A DNA stretch of 9,169 bases, taken from contig WFYP01000033.1 of assembly GCA_015490055.1 (NCBI GenBank), positions 1-9,169 of the forward strand, in the 5' to 3' direction. The stretch's first letter is position 1; each line of letters opens with the position of its first letter. Shown here one piece after another: positions 5,261-9,169 of the stretch. A program made the position numbers and the translations under genes. The notes beneath the pieces are model-generated. The model made no database searches. It was not told where the DNA came from and saw nothing but the letters and a program-made list of their open reading frames with translations. Origin of the DNA: Nitratifractor sp. (GTDB lineage: Bacteria > Campylobacterota > Campylobacteria > Campylobacterales > Sulfurovaceae).

Positions 5261-7066
5261 ATGTGTGGAATTGTTGGCTATGTAGGTGCTAAAGAGAAGA
5301 AAGAGATATTGCTAGATGGGCTTAAAGAGTTAGAGTATAGAGGTTACGATTCTGCTGGAATTGCAGTAATAGAGGGGAATAACTTAAACAGCTTTAAAGC
5401 TGTTGGCAAGCTAGAGAATTTGGTACAGAAAGCTAAAGATTTCAAAGCAGACTCTTTTGGGGTATCTATTGGGCATACAAGATGGGCAACACATGGTAAA
5501 CCAAATGAGCTAAATGCCCATCCGCATTTGGGTAAAAATAGTTATGTTGTGCATAATGGAATTATCGAAAATTATCAAGAGCTTAAAAAGGAGTTAATAG
5601 CTAAAGGTGTAAACTTTTTAAGTCAAACAGATACAGAGGTTATAGTTCATCTGTTCGAGCAAAATGCTTTAGATAAAGAGCCATTTGATGCCTTTAAAAG
5701 TACTATTGATAGATTAGATGGAGCATATGCAACGCTTTTAATTACACAGGGTGCCCCAGATACACTATTTTTTGCTAAAAATGGTTCGCCTATGCTTATT
5801 GGCTTTGATGGCGAAGATATCTATTTTGCATCATCAGATACTGCAATTATCGGTAAAGCTAAAGAGGTTTACTATTTAGAAGATGGTGAATATGGCTATG
5901 CGAAAGATGGCAAAGTAGAGTTGTTTGATGCAAATGGCAAAAAGAGCTTTACAACAAAGCCACTTAGTAGCGATAAGGTATCAGCACAAAAAGATGGCTA
6001 CCGCTTCTTTATGGAGAAAGAGATTTATGAGCAGACAACAGTAATAGCCGATACCATGATGGGGCGTGTGCTGGAGTCAGAAATTGTATTAGATGAACTT
6101 GATAGTGACTTTTTTGATGGAATAAATGCAATTAAAATATGTGCGTGTGGTACAAGTTACCATAGTGCATTAGCTGCTTCTTATCTATTTGAGAGGTTGG
6201 CAAAAGTTAGATGCGATGTAGAGATTGCAAGCGAATTTAGATATAAAAAGCCACTATTAAGTGACGATACACTATTTGTTACAATTTCTCAAAGTGGAGA
6301 GACAGCTGATACTTTAGAGGCTTTAAAGATGGCTAAAAGAGCTGGGCTTAAGAGTTTGAGTATCTGTAATGTTGATAACTCATCTATCGTTAGAGAGAGC
6401 GATGTTGCACTACTTACTCGTGCAGGAATAGAAAAAGGGGTAGCTAGTACAAAGGCGTTTGCTACACAAACAATGCTTCTTTGGATATTGGCTCTTTATG
6501 TTGCACAAGAGAGACAAAGTATATCAAAAGATTTGATAGCTAACGAAATAGATGCGATGAGACACAGCCCCAAGGTTTTAAAAGTTACAGATGAGTTGCA
6601 TGCTAAAATGCATAGATTATCTAAAAGATACCTCCATGGGCACGGATTTTTCTTTATAGGAAGAGATATATTCTTCCCACTAGCATTAGAGGGTGCATTA
6701 AAGCTTAAAGAGATTAGCTACCTACATGCCGAGGGCTACCCAGCAGGTGAGATGAAGCATGGACCAATAGCCTTAGCAGATAGTAACTTGTTTACAGTGG
6801 CTTTAATGCCAAAAAGTTTGCTTTATGATAAAATAAAATCTAATGTAGAAGAGTTAAGTGCTAGAGATGCTACAATCTTAGCAATATCACCTTTGGCCTT
6901 TGATTTAGCCGATGATTTTGTTCAAACAAAGTACGCAAGTCACCCAATGTTAGAGTTTTTCGAAATGATGGTAGTAACACAGCTATTGGCACTAGAAATA
7001 TCAGTGCGTTTGGGCAACGATGTAGATATGCCAAGAAACTTAGCAAAATCGGTAACGGTGGAGTAA
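5261..7066 (+). CDS. glmS: Glutamine-fructose-6-phosphate aminotransferase (isomerizing)
   Basis: A 601-residue cytosolic enzyme that makes glucosamine-6-phosphate from fructose-6-phosphate and glutamine, the committed step towards UDP-GlcNAc for peptidoglycan and lipid A. The N-terminal class II glutaminase domain (2-240) exposes Cys2 after Met removal, with RGYDSAG (27-33), HTRWATHG (72-79) and NAHPH (85-89). Two SIS domains follow, with CGTSYHS (296-302) and SQSGETADT (343-351) in the sugar-phosphate site. The isomerase residues lie in EISYLHAEGYPAGEMKHGP (484-502, His500). The C-terminal tail DMPRNLAKSVTVE (589-601) holds the conserved Lys596. All key residues are present and the length is normal. 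The Shine-Dalgarno sequence AAGGG (5248-5252) lies inside the end of gltX. The five-base gap leaves no space for a glmS ribozyme, so feedback control must act elsewhere or on the protein. Confidence 0.97.
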   Translation: MCGIVGYVGAKEKKEILLDGLKELEYRGYDSAGIAVIEGNNLNSFKAVGKLENLVQKAKDFKADSFGVSIGHTRWATHGKPNELNAHPHLGKNSYVVHNGIIENYQELKKELIAKGVNFLSQTDTEVIVHLFEQNALDKEPFDAFKSTIDRLDGAYATLLITQGAPDTLFFAKNGSPMLIGFDGEDIYFASSDTAIIGKAKEVYYLEDGEYGYAKDGKVELFDANGKKSFTTKPLSSDKVSAQKDGYRFFMEKEIYEQTTVIADTMMGRVLESEIVLDELDSDFFDGINAIKICACGTSYHSALAASYLFERLAKVRCDVEIASEFRYKKPLLSDDTLFVTISQSGETADTLEALKMAKRAGLKSLSICNVDNSSIVRESDVALLTRAGIEKGVASTKAFATQTMLLWILALYVAQERQSISKDLIANEIDAMRHSPKVLKVTDELHAKMHRLSKRYLHGHGFFFIGRDIFFPLALEGALKLKEISYLHAEGYPAGEMKHGPIALADSNLFTVALMPKSLLYDKIKSNVEELSARDATILAISPLAFDLADDFVQTKYASHPMLEFFEMMVVTQLLALEISVRLGNDVDMPRNLAKSVTVE

Positions 7067-7087
7067 GTTAAGCTTTGCTTAACTTAC
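7063..7087 (+). repeat. Perfect hairpin overlapping the glmS stop codon
   Basis: GTAAGTTAAGC (7063-7073) and GCTTAACTTAC (7077-7087) form an 11-bp perfect stem with a TTT loop. The glmS TAA (7064-7066) lies inside the left arm. It is AT-rich and has no T run, so alone it is a poor terminator. It may stabilise the 3' end of the transcript together with the hairpin five bases further on, and its GCTTTGCTTAA centre recalls the heptamer repeats. Confidence 0.6.
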
Positions 7088-7091
7088 TGCT

Positions 7092-7208
7092 GTAGGGGAC
7101 GACCTATGTGTCGTCCCGCCTGTTTAAATAGCCAAAAATGATTTTTGTTATTAGTGGTATTTTTATAGAGGTTGAATTTAACGGGCAGACACATAGGTCT
7201 GCCCCTAC
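7092..7208 (-). mobile_element. Twin-hairpin repeat element, copy 2 (117 bp, inverted)
   Basis: Hairpin B comes first (GGGACGAC 7096-7103, loop CTATGT, GTCGTCCC 7110-7117). Hairpin A is at the far end (GGGCAGAC 7183-7190, loop ACATAG, GTCTGCCC 7197-7204). The element starts with GTAGGGG and ends with CCCCTAC, forming terminal inverted repeats. Its reverse complement matches the element at 1216-1309 in hairpin order and partly in the internal sequence after hairpin A (about 14 of 20 bases). The spacer is about 23 bp longer than in copy 1. Relative to genes the layout is the same in both: hairpin B follows a stop codon (here glmS) and hairpin A precedes the next gene. Confidence 0.75.
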
Positions 7209-7242
7209 ATTGAGACACAGAGCTTTTCCCAAAAGGAAAAAA

Positions 7243-7584
7243 ATGAAATACAGAGTTCGCATTAATCAAGAAAAATTAGAAGAGTTAAAAAAGCAGTTAA
7301 AACCAGGACATAGTTGGTGGGCTTTGGTTGGGATTATTGTATTTTTCTTTGTTCCTGAAATTATAGCCTTCTTTTGGGGTGATGAGATAAGTAAATATTT
7401 TGCATTAAAAGAGAAAAACTCTATAGATTTTTTACATAAGTTTTTGTATGGACAGTTAAAATCATTAGGTAAAAATAGTATTTTTAATATTACTTTAGGT
7501 ATAGGATTTGTAGTTTGGTTTTTTAAAGGAAGAAAAGAGCATAAAGATAGAGAGAAGATAAAGCCTCCAAAGATAAATCTTTGA
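7243..7584 (+). CDS. Small two-helix membrane protein of unknown function
   Basis: A 113-residue protein I do not recognise. A basic, charged N-terminal segment (MKYRVRINQEKLEELKKQLK) is followed by a hydrophobic helix at about 25-46 (WWALVGIIVFFFVPEIIAFF). A polar middle of about 33 residues leads to a second helix at about 80-95 (FNITLGIGFVVWFF) and a strongly basic tail (KGRKEHKDREKIK). Both ends are positive, so both probably face the cytoplasm with a short periplasmic hairpin between the helices. I start at 7243 because AAGGA (7233-7237) lies five bases upstream. An earlier in-frame ATG at 7138 would begin inside the repeat element, lacks a ribosome site and adds 35 residues read from the repeat. 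The gene converges on the barrel gene at 7594, with nine bases between the stop codons. Confidence 0.75.
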   Translation: MKYRVRINQEKLEELKKQLKPGHSWWALVGIIVFFFVPEIIAFFWGDEISKYFALKEKNSIDFLHKFLYGQLKSLGKNSIFNITLGIGFVVWFFKGRKEHKDREKIKPPKINL

Positions 7585-7593
7585 AGAACTTAA

Positions 7594-8214
7594 TTAAAAG
7601 TTATAAGATATACCAGCATTTACCATATCTACTGTAATATTTTTATTACCTGTTTTCTTTAATGGTCTTAAGTACTCTACAAATACACCTAAGCCATCTT
7701 TTTTACCAGATATTTTTTTATTGATTGTGTATTCAGCACCTGCACCCCATGCAAAACTTTTTTGAGAACCTTTTAAAGTTTCGCACTCTGTTTTACCATA
7801 TCCTAAAAGTGCATAAATATCTAAATGGTCATTTATAGGATATGTTGGCTTAAGATATAAACCGTAGTGTTTAAGTGTTTTATTTTTATCTCCCCAAGGA
7901 GTGTAAATATATTTACCTTCGATGCCAATATATTGATTAAACATATAACCAGCTTTTAAATCAATTCCATATGTTGTTCCACCATGAACTTGAGCACAAC
8001 TTACAGTATTTGTACCATTAGTACTGCACTGAAGGCTTGGATCACATTGACATTTACTATGAGAATATGTTAATGCTCCACCTAAATACAATCCTAGTGG
8101 TGCATATACCGGTACAGGAATTGGTTTAACTTGAGCAGGTACTACATTTTTTCCTGCTTGTGCAGATACAGCCATTATTGCAAGGCTTGCAATAGCTATT
8201 GTTATTTTTTTCAT
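7594..8214 (-). CDS. Outer-membrane beta-barrel protein, Cys-containing paralog 1
   Basis: A 206-residue exported protein. A signal peptide (MKKITIAIAS... ending AQA at 18-20) is followed by mature GKNVVP. A short Pro/Val linker (29-39) leads to alternating amphipathic strands beginning GLYLGGALTY (41-50) and ending GISYNF-COOH, the terminal aromatic typical of substrates of the BAM machinery. Length and strand pattern suggest an eight-stranded OmpA-like/opacity-type barrel; the function is unknown. It has five cysteines (55, 57, 63, 73, 144). Motifs shared with the neighbour at 8381 are YTPWGDK, KTLKHYG.YLKP and GYGKTECETL. The start is set by AAGGAA six bases upstream; an upstream in-frame ATG at 8251-8253 would put 13 polar residues before the signal peptide and is rejected. 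Confidence 0.85.
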   Translation of the reverse strand: MKKITIAIASLAIMAVSAQAGKNVVPAQVKPIPVPVYAPLGLYLGGALTYSHSKCQCDPSLQCSTNGTNTVSCAQVHGGTTYGIDLKAGYMFNQYIGIEGKYIYTPWGDKNKTLKHYGLYLKPTYPINDHLDIYALLGYGKTECETLKGSQKSFAWGAGAEYTINKKISGKKDGLGVFVEYLRPLKKTGNKNITVDMVNAGISYNF

Positions 8215-8243
8215 TTTAGTTTCCTTGTTTTGTTTATTACATA

Positions 8244-8249
8244 ATTGTA
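8244..8249 (-). promoter_or_regulatory. Possible -10 box of barrel gene 1
   Basis: TACAAT on the minus strand, 29 bases before the ATG at 8214, preceded by a T-rich spacer. No good -35 box is seen. Because a terminator lies between the two barrel genes, gene 1 needs its own promoter, and this is the best candidate. Confidence 0.4.
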
Positions 8250-8318
8250 ACACAAAAATATTAAAGGTAACTTAAGTATGTCATTTTGAAATATAAACAT
8301 AGTAAGGTAAAATGGGGG

Positions 8319-8348
8319 AAAAAGAGCCAGACATTGAATGTCTAGCTC
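8319..8348 (-). terminator. Rho-independent terminator of barrel gene 2
   Basis: On the minus strand, GAGC plus AGACAT pairs with ATGTCT plus GCTC around a 3-nt loop, with one internal mismatch (stem 8324-8348). It runs straight into five T (8323-8319). It lies 33 bases after the stop of the gene at 8381 and shows that the two paralogs are transcribed as separate units. Confidence 0.8.
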
Positions 8349-8380
8349 ATTTAGTAAGCTTTATATAAAAGAAGCTAAGA

Positions 8381-9013
8381 TTAGAAGTGGTAAGATACCC
8401 CAGTGCTAAGAGCATTAGTAGTAATATCTTTAGAACCACTTTTTTTAAGAGGTCTTGTATATTCAGCATAAACACCCCAACCGTTTTTTATGCCATCTTT
8501 CTTTTGTCCAAATGTATATTCTGCACCTAGACCCCAAGCTAAACCTTTAAAAGATTGATTTAAAGTTTCGCACTCAGTTTTACCATAACCTACTAAACCA
8601 TAAACATCTATGTTCTCATTAACTGGTGCTATAGGTTTAAGATATACACCATAATGTTTAAGTGTTTTATCTTTATCTCCCCATGGTGTATAAAGGTATT
8701 TAGCTTCAATAGCTAAATACTCAGTAAATGAATAACCAGCTTTTAAATTTATGCCATATGTTTTTGCACTATTTGTAGTAGTTGAAGCATTATTTGATAA
8801 AGTTAATGGTTTACAGGTACACTCGCTTTTAACAAAAGTTAAACCACCACCTATATATAAACCTAGTGGTGGAACAACAGCTGGAGTTTGAGGTAGCTGT
8901 GGTTTTTCTGGTACTGGTACTGGCGGTATAGTTACCGGTGCAACATTTTTACCAGCGAATGCTGTAGCACTTAATGCTACAACAGTTGCTAATGAAAAAA
9001 TAATTTTTTTCAT
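8381..9013 (-). CDS. Outer-membrane beta-barrel protein, Cys-containing paralog 2
   Basis: A 210-residue exported protein, tandem paralog of the gene at 7594. The signal peptide MKKIIFSLATVVALSATAFA-GKN predicts cleavage after Ala20. A proline-rich linker at 26-49 is longer than in the paralog and may span part of the periplasm or shape the barrel entrance. The barrel runs from GLYIGGGLTF (51-60) to the terminal GVSYHF. Three cysteines are shared with the paralog: the CxC pair (65, 67) in the first loop and Cys148 in GYGKTECETL. The two proteins agree best in strands and in the YTPWGDKxKTLKHYG loop and differ most in the first loop (68-84), as expected for surface-exposed variation. AAGGAAAGG lies six bases before the ATG. 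It has its own terminator and probably its own promoter near 9048. The ligand or role is unknown. Confidence 0.85.
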   Translation of the reverse strand: MKKIIFSLATVVALSATAFAGKNVAPVTIPPVPVPEKPQLPQTPAVVPPLGLYIGGGLTFVKSECTCKPLTLSNNASTTTNSAKTYGINLKAGYSFTEYLAIEAKYLYTPWGDKDKTLKHYGVYLKPIAPVNENIDVYGLVGYGKTECETLNQSFKGLAWGLGAEYTFGQKKDGIKNGWGVYAEYTRPLKKSGSKDITTNALSTGVSYHF

Positions 9014-9046
9014 AATAGACCTTTCCTTGTTTTATTTATATTGTGA

Positions 9047-9052
9047 TATAAT
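9047..9052 (+). promoter_or_regulatory. Extended -10 promoter pointing right, overlapping a leftward -10
   Basis: TGATATAAT (9044-9052) on the plus strand is a perfect extended -10. The only -35-like sequence is the weak TTCCTT (9023-9028, 18-bp spacer). A transcript would start near 9059. On the minus strand the overlapping TATTAT (9048-9053) could be the -10 of the barrel gene at 8381, so the two promoters would be back to back and might exclude each other. Confidence 0.5.
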
Positions 9053-9057
9053 AAAAG

Positions 9058-9076
9058 GTGTCTTTTTATTAGACAC
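9058..9076. promoter_or_regulatory. Inverted repeat GTGTCT-N7-AGACAC (operator or RNA hairpin)
   Basis: A perfect 6-bp inverted repeat with a 7-nt centre. It overlaps the predicted plus-strand transcript start and the -35 region of the leftward promoter. It could be an operator for both promoters, or the first hairpin of the RNA described at 9059. Confidence 0.45.
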
Positions 9077-9151
9077 AACGCATTACATAATGTTAAACCC
9101 TTCCCATGTGAGATAAGAGCAGGGTCGAAGTTGCTCTTTCTCACATTTTTT
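9059..9151 (+). ncRNA. Candidate small RNA or attenuator leader
   Basis: A complete small transcription unit can be read: an extended -10 at 9047, a start near 9059, and a strong intrinsic terminator ending at 9151, giving about 93 nt. It has no plausible ORF. Predicted elements are hairpin 1 (9058-9076), a small palindrome CATTACATAATG (9081-9092) and the terminator hairpin (9107-9145). ACCCT (9097-9101) could pair with AGGGT at the closing base and loop of the terminator hairpin (9121-9125) to make a pseudoknot. TCCCAT (9102-9107) is also complementary to ATGGGA (9155-9160) just beyond the terminator. That would place a GGGAG ribosome site for a gene outside the window under structural control. 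I cannot match it to a known riboswitch class. Confidence 0.4.
9107..9151 (+). terminator. Strong rho-independent terminator or attenuator
   Basis: TGTGAGA (9107-9113) and AAGAGCA (9115-9121), separated by one bulged T, pair perfectly with TGCTCTT (9132-9138) and TCTCACA (9139-9145). This gives a 14-bp stem with a 10-nt loop, followed by six T (9146-9151). It acts only on plus-strand transcription. The sole upstream plus-strand source in the window is the promoter at 9047 or antisense transcription of the barrel gene. Confidence 0.8.
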
Positions 9152-9169
9152 AATATGGGAGTAACATAT

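Noticed and set aside
7084..7269. 61-codon minus-strand frame over the repeat element
   Set aside because: Mostly encoded by the hairpin repeats themselves and antisense to the start of the membrane gene.

Overview
The window is an AT-rich bacterial chromosome segment, most likely from a member of the Campylobacterota (Epsilonproteobacteria). The main evidence is the divergent dcd / accB-accC arrangement, a GltX1-type glutamyl-tRNA synthetase and a 186-residue Dcd, all resembling the Helicobacter/Campylobacter versions as I remember them. The low-GC codon use and the TATAAT -10 boxes with weak -35 boxes fit this too. I cannot fix the genus.

Layout. Positions 1-416 hold no convincing gene. 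They contain three copies of a 24-bp hairpin repeat, built into a longer, diverged unit that recurs 180 bp apart, plus a tandem GCTTTWW heptamer tract. Next come a possible 27-residue single-helix membrane protein (417-500, +) and, converging on it, a Kbp/YgaU-like BON-LysM protein (645-1106, -); two terminators lie between them. A compact metabolic block follows: dcd (1318-1878, -) faces away from accB-accC-gltX-glmS (1970-7066, +). These genes make dCTP deaminase, the biotin carrier and biotin carboxylase of acetyl-CoA carboxylase, glutamyl-tRNA synthetase and the enzyme that commits fructose-6-phosphate to glucosamine-6-phosphate. Together they feed nucleotide, fatty-acid, protein and cell-wall synthesis. 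accB and accC are almost certainly cotranscribed (2-nt gap), as are gltX and glmS (5-nt gap). The 95-bp accC-gltX gap holds a long imperfect hairpin made of inverted heptamer repeats.

The metabolic block is bracketed by two MITE- or BIME-like elements (1216-1309 and 7092-7208). Each consists of two outward-facing hairpins with the same loop but different stems, and the two elements lie in opposite orientation on the chromosome. Right of the second element are a small unrecognised two-helix membrane protein (7243-7584, +) and two paralogous outer-membrane beta-barrel proteins in tandem on the minus strand (7594-8214 and 8381-9013). The barrels are separated by a good terminator.

The right edge (9047-9169) contains an extended -10 promoter pointing right, two small hairpins, and a strong rho-independent terminator with a possible pseudoknot. 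This could encode a small RNA of about 93 nt, or it could be an attenuator leader of a gene just outside the window.

Most of the coding content is ordinary housekeeping. The least explained material is intergenic: three repeat families with stem-preserving changes or arm symmetry, the candidate structured RNA, and the tiny membrane ORF.
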